Shown: piece by piece, positions 14,532 through 22,937 of the stretch | How the letters are laid out: every line of letters begins with the position of its first letter | Numbering within the stretch: position 1 is the first letter of the stretch | NCBI GenBank assembly: GCA_036501535.1 | Contig: DASYAE010000004.1 | Span: 1 to 27,784 of the forward strand | DNA from: DASYAE01 sp036501535 | GTDB lineage: Bacteria > Actinomycetota > Actinomycetes > Streptomycetales > Catenulisporaceae | Length of the DNA stretch: 27,784 nt | Direction: 5' to 3' | The notes under the pieces: generated by a model | Told to the model about the DNA's origin: nothing | The model's database searches: none | Seen by the model: the letters and a program-made list of their open reading frames with translations, nothing else | Program-made: the position numbers and the translations under genes

Positions 14532-16742
14532 TCAGCCGGCCGGCGCGGGCCGTTCGGCGGGCTGCTTCACCGAGCGCAGCAGAATCTGCGCCACATCGAC
14601 GACCTCCATCGACTCGGGCACCTCTCCGGCCTGCTTGCGCGCGGTGACCGAGTCGCCGAGCATCACCAGGCAGTAAGGGCAGGCCGTGGAGATCACGTCC
14701 GGATCCGTGGACAGCGCCTCGTCGACCCGCTCGGCGTTGATCCGCCGGCCGATCCGCTCCTCCATCCACATGCGCGCGCCGCCCGCGCCGCAGCAGAAGC
14801 CCTTCTCCTTGCACCGGTGCATCTCCGTGTTGCGCAGGCCCGGCACCTTCGCGATGATCTCGCGCGGCGGCGTGTAGACCTTGTTGTGCCGGCCCAGGTA
14901 GCAGGGGTCGTGGTAGGTGATGCGCTGCTCGACCGGGACCACCGGGGCCAGCCGGCCCTCGGCCACCAGCAGGTCGAGCAGCTGGGTGTGGTGCACGACC
15001 TCGAACGTGCCGCCGAGCTGCGGGTACTCGTTGGCCAGCGTGTTGAAGCAGTGCGGGCAGGTGGCCACGATCCGCTTGACCGGCGCGGCGCCGAAGGCCT
15101 CGTTCAGCGTCTCCACGTTCTGCGCGGCGAGCATCTGGAACAGGAACTCGTTGCCCAGCCGGCGGGCCGGGTCGCCGGTGCAGCCCTCGCCGTCGCCGAG
15201 CACGGCGAACCGCACCCCCGCGATGTGCAGCAGTTCGGCGAAGGCCTTGGTGGTCCGGCGGGCCCGGTCCTCGAGCGCGCCGGCGCAGCCGACCCAGTAG
15301 AGGTATTCGACCTGCGAGAGGTCCTCGACGTCGCGGCCGACGACCGGCACCGCGAAGTCGAGCTCGTCGATCCACTCCAGCCGCTTCTTCGCCGGCACGC
15401 CCCAGGGGTTGCCCCGGTTCTCCAGGTTCTTCAGCATCGTTCCGGCCTCGCTCGGGAAGGCGGACTCGATCATCACCTGGTAGCGGCGCATGTCGACGAT
15501 GTGGTCGACGTGCTCGATGTCGACCGGGCACTGCTCCACGCAGGCCCCGCAGGTGGTACACGACCACAGCGCGTCCGGATCGATCACGCCGCCCTGATCG
15601 AGGGAGCCGACCAGTGGCCGCTCGGCCTCGGCGAGCGCGGCTTCCGGGACGGCGGCGAGCCGCTCGGCGTCTCCGGTCTCCTTGCCGTCGGCGTCCTTGC
15701 CGCCGCCGGCCAGCAGGTACGGGGCCTTGGCGTGGGCGTGGTCGCGCAGGGAGAGCATGACGAGCTTGGGGGAGAGCGGCTTGCCGGTGTTCCAGGCGGG
15801 GCACTGCTCCTGGCAGCGGCCGCACTCGGTGCAGGTGGAGAAGTCCAGCAGGCCCTTCCAGCTGAAGTCCTCGACCTTCCCGGCGCCGAAGACGTCGTCC
15901 TCCCTCGGATCCTCGAAGTCGATCGGCTCGCCGCGGGAGAGCATGGGGTTCAGCGCGCCGAGCGCAGTGGAGCCGTCCGGCTCCCGCTTCAGCCAGATGT
16001 TGCCGAAGGCCAGGAACCGGTGCCAGGCCACGCCCATATTCGCGTTGAGCGCGATGGTGGTCATCCAGGCGAAGGAGATCGCGATCTTGAGAGTGGCGAC
16101 GAGCCAGACCGTGTTCTCCAGCGCGGTGGCGCTCATGCCGGTGAACAGGCGGGACACCGGCCACGAGAACGCGTAGTGCACCGAGTAGGCGCCGCCGGCC
16201 TCGAGCACGTTCTCGGCGCCGCGCAGCAGGAGGATGCAGATCAGGACGCCGAGAATGGTGTACTCGACGTAATAGGCCTGCCACATGACGGAGCCGTAGA
16301 AGCGTGATCCGCGCCCGCGGTCCTTGCGGGCGGGCAGGTTGGCGAGCCGTTGGGCGATCAGGAAGAGGATGCCGACCAGGCCGGCGGCGGTGAACAGCTC
16401 GGTGGTCAGCTCGAACGGCCACCAGCGGCCGACCAGCGGGAGCTGGAAGCGCACGTCGAACAGCTGGCCGAAGGCCGTGACCAGGGTGAAGAAGAGCAGC
16501 CCGAAGGAGACCATGACGGTCCAGTGCGCGGCGCCGATCCAGCGCTTGCCCTCGCGCGCGAGCCGGGTGTGCAGCAGCGCCTCGCGCATCAGGGTCTTGG
16601 TGCGGCGGACCGGATCACCGGTGCGGCCCGGTGCCGGCTGACCGGAGGAGATGAGCCGGTACATGCGGTTCAGGACGCGGCCGAACAGGGCGAGGCCGAC
16701 CGCGGCCATGCCCAGGGAGATGATGATCGCGGCGATCTGCAT
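14532..16742 (-). CDS. Membrane Fe-S oxidoreductase, EtfD-like (heterodisulfide-reductase-type)
   Basis: The 736-residue protein joins a membrane cytochrome-like part to an iron-sulfur part. Helices lie near residues 2-22, 72-92, 115-132, 160-175 and 205-232, with His73, His189 and His241 as possible haem ligands. Two 4Fe-4S motifs follow: CTECGRCQEQCP (304-315), and CTTCGACVEQCP beyond it. Two CCG-type cysteine domains close the protein (GCAGALEDR, EGCTGDPARR, CPHC; then DPCYLGRHN, CKEKGFCCGAGG, CPYC). The architecture matches the EtfD-like proteins of actinobacteria, such as Rv0338c of Mycobacterium tuberculosis, which passes electrons from electron-transfer flavoprotein in fatty-acid oxidation to the respiratory chain. 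ATG 16742 is 12 bases after AAGGAG; GTG 16751 is an alternative with only three. No etfA or etfB gene is nearby in this window. Confidence 0.93.
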   Translation of the reverse strand: MQIAAIIISLGMAAVGLALFGRVLNRMYRLISSGQPAPGRTGDPVRRTKTLMREALLHTRLAREGKRWIGAAHWTVMVSFGLLFFTLVTAFGQLFDVRFQLPLVGRWWPFELTTELFTAAGLVGILFLIAQRLANLPARKDRGRGSRFYGSVMWQAYYVEYTILGVLICILLLRGAENVLEAGGAYSVHYAFSWPVSRLFTGMSATALENTVWLVATLKIAISFAWMTTIALNANMGVAWHRFLAFGNIWLKREPDGSTALGALNPMLSRGEPIDFEDPREDDVFGAGKVEDFSWKGLLDFSTCTECGRCQEQCPAWNTGKPLSPKLVMLSLRDHAHAKAPYLLAGGGKDADGKETGDAERLAAVPEAALAEAERPLVGSLDQGGVIDPDALWSCTTCGACVEQCPVDIEHVDHIVDMRRYQVMIESAFPSEAGTMLKNLENRGNPWGVPAKKRLEWIDELDFAVPVVGRDVEDLSQVEYLYWVGCAGALEDRARRTTKAFAELLHIAGVRFAVLGDGEGCTGDPARRLGNEFLFQMLAAQNVETLNEAFGAAPVKRIVATCPHCFNTLANEYPQLGGTFEVVHHTQLLDLLVAEGRLAPVVPVEQRITYHDPCYLGRHNKVYTPPREIIAKVPGLRNTEMHRCKEKGFCCGAGGARMWMEERIGRRINAERVDEALSTDPDVISTACPYCLVMLGDSVTARKQAGEVPESMEVVDVAQILLRSVKQPAERPAPAG

Positions 16743-16904
16743 GGTCGTCACGGACTCCTTACGGCGGCTCGGCTTCGGGCGCATCGTCGCGTGCATGCAT
16801 AGACATGCTGGTTCTGGCTGCGTTAGCGGCGACGTCATCGGCACCTGTCGGCTCGCAGCTCCGGCCCAGGTAGCTGGCCCAGGGAGTCTGCGGCATGGCA
16901 ATAC

Positions 16905-16931
16905 TACTCACCAGTAACACCGGTCAGTAAC
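16905..16931 (-). promoter_or_regulatory. Candidate operator upstream of the EtfD-like gene
   Basis: An inverted repeat, TACT-CACC-AGTA (16905-16916), overlaps the first of two CAGTAAC copies (16912-16918 and 16925-16931, period 13), with ACCGGT between them. The site is about 165 bases before the EtfD-like start. TetR-type regulators of fatty-acid metabolism in actinobacteria use short inverted repeats of this kind, so a link to lipid control is possible. No promoter boxes were assigned. Confidence 0.35.
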
Positions 16932-16972
16932 TTGCGGGAGAGTGGCGGCCCCGCCAACCACCGCCAGTGCGG

Positions 16973-17027
16973 ACCTTATGATCCGAGCCTGCTGATATGT
17001 ACCTTATTATGTGCCTTATGTAAGGTA
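16973..17027. repeat. Three CCTTAT repeats and an inverted repeat at the end of the RpiR gene
   Basis: CCTTAT occurs in ACCTTATG (16973-16980), ACCTTATT (17001-17008) and GCCTTATG (17013-17020). TACCTTA (17000-17006) and TAAGGTA (17021-17027) are seven-base inverted arms, and CCTTA-TG-TAAGG is a tighter stem within them. The segment is AT-rich against its surroundings and overlaps the last codons of the RpiR-type gene. It could be a terminator stem for that gene or regulatory repeats for the EtfD-like gene. Confidence 0.5.
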
Positions 17028-17927
17028 ATAGCCTTTAGTTTCACTGAGGGCCTCGTAGGCCTCGAGCCGCTGCTGCGCGCGCTCCGGTTCGGCGTCGGCC
17101 ATGGCCTGGACCAGCAGCGCGGCGAGCAGCATGGGGGCGGCGTGCGAGTCGAAGACGAGCCGGGACCCGACCCTGGCGGGCAGCACAAGATCGCCGGGCG
17201 CCGCGAAGGGGACGAGAGGGTGGTCGGTGACCAACACCACATGCAGCCCAAGGCCGCGCGCGCATTCGAGGGCGGAAACGGCTTCGGCCGAGTAGCGCGG
17301 CAGCAGGAACGCGGCCAGTGCGGTTGATCCGGCCTGCGCGGCCTGATGCAGGATGTCGGTGGCTGTGGAGCCGCCACTGCTGATTAAGCGCACATCGGGG
17401 TGTATGCGCGCCGCGCTGTACGCGAAGTACTGCGCAACCGGCTGCGATAGGCGCAGGCCGAGCACGGGGAGCGGCGCGCTGGAGGCGAGGCGTCGGCCGG
17501 CGTCGGCCAAGCGGCTTCCCTGAACACCGGAGTCGGCCCTGACGGACGCGGCAGCCGGAGCGACTGTGAGGCGGCGCAGTGCGTCGAGGTTCTCGCGCTC
17601 GGCCTCGATGGCCGCCTCGTACTCGTCCTGGAGCAGGTCGTCCGGCGACTTCCGAGGTTCGGGGGATTCCAGCACGATGCTCTGGAGGGCTTCGCGCAGC
17701 GCCGGGTAGCCGGCGAAGCCGAGCGCGGTGGCGAAGCGGGTCACCGAGGGCTGGCTCACCCCGACGCGTTCGGCCAAATCAGTGCCCGACATGAACACGA
17801 CCTCGCCCAGATGGCCGAGCAGGAACTGCCCGATCCGGCGCTGCGCCGGGGACAGCCGGCGGCCGTCGAGCAAGGCGAGGACCTGCTCGGCGGGGCTCGG
17901 GCCGGAAATCGCGGAGGCGGTACTCAC
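17016..17927 (-). CDS. RpiR/MurR-family transcriptional regulator of the hut cluster
   Basis: The 303-residue protein has an N-terminal RpiR helix-turn-helix at about residues 25-85 (LSPAQRRIGQFLLGHLGEVVFMSGTDLAERVGVSQPSVTRFATALGFAGYPALREAL). The C-terminal SIS-type effector domain is at about 135-265 (LPVLGLRLSQPVAQYFAYSAARI, VRLISSGGSTATDIL, LHVVLVTDHPLVPFAAPGDLVLP). SIS domains usually bind phosphosugars, but in a hut cluster the inducer is more likely urocanate or another pathway intermediate; that is inference. GTG 17927 overlaps the hutH stop by four bases (GTGA), so hutH and the regulator are translated together and the regulator probably controls its own operon. Candidate binding repeats lie in the hutH-hutU intergenic region. 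Confidence 0.93.
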   Translation of the reverse strand: MSTASAISGPSPAEQVLALLDGRRLSPAQRRIGQFLLGHLGEVVFMSGTDLAERVGVSQPSVTRFATALGFAGYPALREALQSIVLESPEPRKSPDDLLQDEYEAAIEAERENLDALRRLTVAPAAASVRADSGVQGSRLADAGRRLASSAPLPVLGLRLSQPVAQYFAYSAARIHPDVRLISSGGSTATDILHQAAQAGSTALAAFLLPRYSAEAVSALECARGLGLHVVLVTDHPLVPFAAPGDLVLPARVGSRLVFDSHAAPMLLAALLVQAMADAEPERAQQRLEAYEALSETKGYYLT

Positions 17928-19582
17928 CGCAACGGCCCCACCACGGCTTCCACAGCGGCGAGCACGGACCCGTCCCGCACTGCCTCCTCCGCGCTGCGCA
18001 GTTCCGCGGAGAGGTACCGGTCGGGGCCGGGCCCGTCCACGCCGCGCTCCCGCAGCACGGCGATCGCTGCGGCGGTGCCGGGAGCGGGCTGGAGCGGTGC
18101 GCGCAGATTCAGCGCCCGCGCGGCGGTGAGCAGTTCGACCGTCAGGATGCGGGTCAGATTGTCCAGTGCGCTGCGCAGCTTGCGCGCCGCGGACCAGCCC
18201 ATGGAGACGTGGTCTTCCTGCATGGCCGACGAGGGGATCGAGTCGACGCTGGCCGGCGCGGCCAGCCGCTTGTTCTCGGATACCAGGGCGGCCTGGGTGT
18301 ATTGAGCGATCATCAGACCGGAGTCGACGCCGGGGTCGTCGGCCAGGAACGGCGGCAGGCCGTGCGACCGGGCCGTATCAAGCATGCGGTCGGTGCGGCG
18401 CTCCGCGATCGAACCGACTTCGGCGGCGGCGATCGCAAGGAAGTCGAGCACGAAGGCGACCGGCGCGCCGTGGAAGTTGCCGTTCGACTCGACCGTGCCG
18501 AGGCCTTCGGCGCCGGCGCCGTCCTCGGCGAACAGGACGACCGGATTGTCGATCACCGAGGCGATTTCGCGCTCGGCGACGAGCGCCGCATGCGTGAGCG
18601 TGTCCCGTGCCGCACCGGCGACCTGAGGTGCACAGCGAAGCGAATAGGCATCCTGGACGCGGTTGCAGTCGGGCCCGCGGTGTGAGGCCATGACGCCGGA
18701 GTCGGCCAGAAGGGTCATCAGGTTCGCCGCGGAGTCGGCCTGTCCGGGATGCGGCCGTATCGCCTGCAGTTCGGGCCGGAAGACCCGGTCGGTGCCGAGT
18801 TGGGCCTCCACGCTCATCGCCGCGGTCAGGTCGGCGAGCTTGAGCAGCCGGCCGAAGTCGGCCATCGCGAGGATCAGCATGCCGAGCATGCCGTCGGTGC
18901 CGTTGATCAGCGCGAGTCCTTCCTTCGGCTGAAGCTCGAGCGGTACGACACCGTGCTCGGCCAACACGGGCGCCGCGGCGACAGCCGAGCCGTCGTCACC
19001 GATCACCTCGCCTTCGCCCATCAGGACCAGTGCGACGTGAGCGAGCGGGGCGAGGTCGCCCGAGCAGCCGAGCGAACCGTATTCGCGTACTGCCGGGGTG
19101 ATGCCCTGATTGAGCAGCTGCGCCATCGTCTCGGCGACGACCGGGCGCACTCCGGTGTGGCCGGAGGCAAGCGTCTTCAGCCGCAGCAGCATCAGCGCGC
19201 GGATGACCTCGGGCTCGACCAGCGGCCCCATCCCGGCCGCGTGCGAGCGGATCAGCGAACGCTGAAGCGCGGCTCGCAGCTCCGGGTCGATATGACGGGT
19301 CGCCAGGGCGCCGAAGCCGGTGGAGATTCCGTATGCCGGAGTCGGCGCCGCCGCCAGCTTCTCGACCGTGGCGCGCCCGCGGCCCAGCGCGGCCAGGGCG
19401 GCATCGGACAGCTCGACCCGCGCGCCGTCCCGGGCCACCGCGACGACGTCGGCGAAGGTCAGCCCGTCCCCGACAGCTTCGTCCCTCCCGTACATGGGCG
19501 CGGGCCCGATCTCGACGGCCGGCACGGTGCCGCTGGTCGCCGGTACCGCCGCCGAAGAGGCCGAAGACGCTGTGGCTGCCAT
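17924..19582 (-). CDS. hutH: Histidine ammonia-lyase
   Basis: HutH removes ammonia from L-histidine to give urocanate, the first step of histidine use. At 552 residues it is about 35 longer at the N-terminus than most relatives. The MIO cofactor-forming tripeptide is Cys173-Ser174-Gly175 in GSLGCSGDLAPLAH; Ala is commoner at the first position, but Cys is an accepted variant in the family signature. The catalytic Tyr84 lies in YGISTGFG. Other family blocks are present (NGTDGMLGM, QDAYSLRCAPQV, NPVVLF, GNFHGAPV, QEDHVSM). ATG 19582 is preceded by GAAAGG at ten bases; an in-frame ATG at 19495 gives a more typical length but lacks any ribosome-binding site. The gene is divergent from hutU across 145 bases and coupled to the regulator gene downstream. 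Confidence 0.97.
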   Translation of the reverse strand: MAATASSASSAAVPATSGTVPAVEIGPAPMYGRDEAVGDGLTFADVVAVARDGARVELSDAALAALGRGRATVEKLAAAPTPAYGISTGFGALATRHIDPELRAALQRSLIRSHAAGMGPLVEPEVIRALMLLRLKTLASGHTGVRPVVAETMAQLLNQGITPAVREYGSLGCSGDLAPLAHVALVLMGEGEVIGDDGSAVAAAPVLAEHGVVPLELQPKEGLALINGTDGMLGMLILAMADFGRLLKLADLTAAMSVEAQLGTDRVFRPELQAIRPHPGQADSAANLMTLLADSGVMASHRGPDCNRVQDAYSLRCAPQVAGAARDTLTHAALVAEREIASVIDNPVVLFAEDGAGAEGLGTVESNGNFHGAPVAFVLDFLAIAAAEVGSIAERRTDRMLDTARSHGLPPFLADDPGVDSGLMIAQYTQAALVSENKRLAAPASVDSIPSSAMQEDHVSMGWSAARKLRSALDNLTRILTVELLTAARALNLRAPLQPAPGTAAAIAVLRERGVDGPGPDRYLSAELRSAEEAVRDGSVLAAVEAVVGPLR

Positions 19583-19627
19583 CTGGGGGACGCCTTTCGC
19601 AGTCGCTCTGCTTGACGAAGCTTGGAT

Positions 19628-19675
19628 TGAATGACTTCATGCGGTTGACCGCACTGCTGAATGATTGCATAACAT
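19628..19675. promoter_or_regulatory. hutU promoter with repeated RpiR-type operator half-sites
   Basis: TGAATGACTTCAT (19628-19640) and TGAATGATTGCAT (19658-19670) are near-identical direct repeats spaced 30 bases apart, about three helical turns. The first contains TGAA-N4-TTCA, an inverted repeat of the kind bound by RpiR-family proteins. Between them is a palindrome, TGCGGT-TG-ACCGCA (19640-19653). TTGACC (19645-19650) and CATAAC (19668-19673) with a 17-base spacer give a plausible plus-strand promoter for hutU, so the second repeat would overlap its -10 box. A regulator bound here could also affect the divergent hutH promoter. Confidence 0.6.
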
Positions 19676-19727
19676 ACCGTGGGGCTCCGGTCCTCCTCGA
19701 CCCCCTCGATCAGAGAGCGAGCTGAGC

Positions 19728-21392
<1,665 letters not shown>

Positions 21393-21563
21393 GCGCCGCG
21401 TGGGGCGCATGGCCGGGAATAGTGGTGCGAGGCGTGGTACGTATGTCGGCGGAGACCCGCGCCCCTCGATTGCCCGCCCATCCCTCCCCCGCCCTCCCAG
21501 GGGGCCTCCCCGACACCCATTCTTCCAGTTGTCAAGCGGTTTGACCCGGTTTCAAGGGAATCT

Positions 21564-22937
21564 GTGGACAAGAATTCTTCGGCCCGCACCGCCGCGCAGC
21601 AGGCGGCGGCGGACGGCAGCGGCTATGACGCATTGTGGTCGTCGCTGCACGGGATCGGCCGCGACGCGGGCTCGGGCGGCTATCGGCGCTTCGCGTGGAG
21701 CGCGGCCGATCTGGCGTGCCGGGAGTGGTTCGAGGCCCAGGCGGCGGACCGCGGGCTGTTGGTGGAGACGGACCGGAACGGCAACCAGTGGGCGGCCTGG
21801 GAGCCGGACCGCGACGCCGATCCGCCGGCCACAACCCCACCGGCCACAACCCCGCTCCCCGCCTCGCCCTCCACCCCGACCACGCCGCTCCCCCCTCCAA
21901 CCGCACCGCTCCCCGACTCCGGCGCTCTGGCGATCGGCTCCCATCTCGACTCGGTCCCGGACGGCGGCGCGTTCGACGGCCCGCTGGGCGTCATCAGCGC
22001 TCTGGCGGCGATCGACCTGCTGCGCAGCCGCGGCTGGCGGCCGGGCCGGCGGATCGTGGTGGCGAACTTCGCCGACGAGGAGGGCTCCAGGTTCGGCGTG
22101 GCCTGCGCGGGCTCGCGGCTGATGACGGGCCAGTTGACGCCGGATCGGGCCAGGTCGCTGCGCGATGCCGACGGGACGCGGCTGGCCGACGCGATGGAGC
22201 GGGCCGGCCGCGACCCGGGGCTGCTCGGCCGGGACGAGGAGCGGCTCGGCGGGATCTCGGAGTTCGTCGAGCTGCATATCGAGCAGGGGCGCCGGCTCGT
22301 CGACGAAGAGGTAGCGGTCGGCGTCGCGGCGGCGATCTGGCCGCACGGCCGCTGGCGGTTCGACTTCGCCGGTGAGGCGAACCACGCGGGCACGACGGCG
22401 ATGGACGAGCGGCGCGACCCGATGCTCACCTACGCGCACACGGTCCTCTCGGCTCGTAAGAAGGCTGCGTTGGCCGGCGCGCTGGCCACGTTCGGCCGGA
22501 TGCATGTCGAGCCGAACGGCACGAACGCGATTCCGTCGCGTGTGTGTGCTTGGCTGGATGGGCGCGCCCCGGACGAGGCGATGCTTAATGCAGTGCTGGA
22601 TCAGATCACTACCGTGGCGACCGAGCGTGCGCAGCGCGACGGGACGTCTGTGGCCGTGACGAACGAATCTTTCACTGCACGTGTGGATTTTGATGAACCG
22701 CTTCGCAATAGGCTGCACCGTCTGTTGGGTGGTGCGCCTATTCTGCCTACAGGCGCAGGACACGACGCTGGGATCCTCGCCGCGGAGATCCCGACGGCCA
22801 TGCTGTTCGTGCGCAATCCGACTGGCTTGTCGCACTCCCCCGGCGAGCACGCCGATGCCGTCGACTGTCTGAGCGGCGTCGCCGCTCTCGCGGACGTCAT
22901 CGCCGATCTCGCCGGCGGCGAGCGCGGCCCTGTATGA
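21564..22937 (+). CDS. M20-family amidohydrolase (allantoate amidohydrolase-like), possible N-formylglutamate hydrolase
   Basis: This 457-residue metal-dependent hydrolase keeps the dinuclear-metal ligands of the M20 carbamoylase/allantoate amidohydrolase group: His127 in SHLDSVP, Asp138 in FDGPLG, Glu172/173 in DEEGSRFG, His238 in LHIEQG, and a late His in SHSPGEH. NHAGTTAM (273-280) and GAGHDAG are substrate-side motifs. GTG 21564 follows AAGGGAA. A Pro/Thr-rich stretch (about 82-118) is inserted just before the first metal motif, where relatives have a short loop. The gene lies between hutU and hutF, with its stop overlapping hutF (ATGA). The cluster lacks canonical hutG, so this enzyme may hydrolyse N-formylglutamate to glutamate and formate. 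Annotation by similarity alone would say allantoate amidohydrolase. Confidence 0.93.
   Translation: MDKNSSARTAAQQAAADGSGYDALWSSLHGIGRDAGSGGYRRFAWSAADLACREWFEAQAADRGLLVETDRNGNQWAAWEPDRDADPPATTPPATTPLPASPSTPTTPLPPPTAPLPDSGALAIGSHLDSVPDGGAFDGPLGVISALAAIDLLRSRGWRPGRRIVVANFADEEGSRFGVACAGSRLMTGQLTPDRARSLRDADGTRLADAMERAGRDPGLLGRDEERLGGISEFVELHIEQGRRLVDEEVAVGVAAAIWPHGRWRFDFAGEANHAGTTAMDERRDPMLTYAHTVLSARKKAALAGALATFGRMHVEPNGTNAIPSRVCAWLDGRAPDEAMLNAVLDQITTVATERAQRDGTSVAVTNESFTARVDFDEPLRNRLHRLLGGAPILPTGAGHDAGILAAEIPTAMLFVRNPTGLSHSPGEHADAVDCLSGVAALADVIADLAGGERGPV
21825..21854 (+). repeat. 15-bp tandem repeat in the Pro/Thr-rich insert
   Basis: CCGGCCACAACCCCA (21825-21839) is repeated with one change at 21840-21854, encoding the PATTP-PATTP part of the M20 enzyme's linker. 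It indicates that the insert grew by duplication. Further Pro/Thr codons run on to about 21917. Confidence 0.85.

Noticed and set aside
13585..16422. A 945-codon open frame on the minus strand that would fuse a long Arg/Ala-rich region to the polyglutamine protein
   Set aside because: Everything upstream of 14391 lies out of frame within the EtfD-like gene, which has clear cysteine motifs. High GC keeps the wrong frame open.
19058..19066. Cys instead of Ala in the MIO-forming tripeptide of HutH
   Set aside because: The family signature allows Ala or Cys at this position, so it is a known variant and not evidence of an inactive enzyme.
21480..21515. C-rich/G-rich run after hutU considered as a terminator
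   Set aside because: Only about five bases pair (CCCCC with GGGGG) in a strongly biased tract, so I could not separate it from composition.
21400..22122. A 240-codon plus-strand open frame overlapping the start of the M20 gene
   Set aside because: The product is a Pro/Arg/Ser-rich shadow; the M20 frame has metal-binding motifs and a ribosome-binding site.
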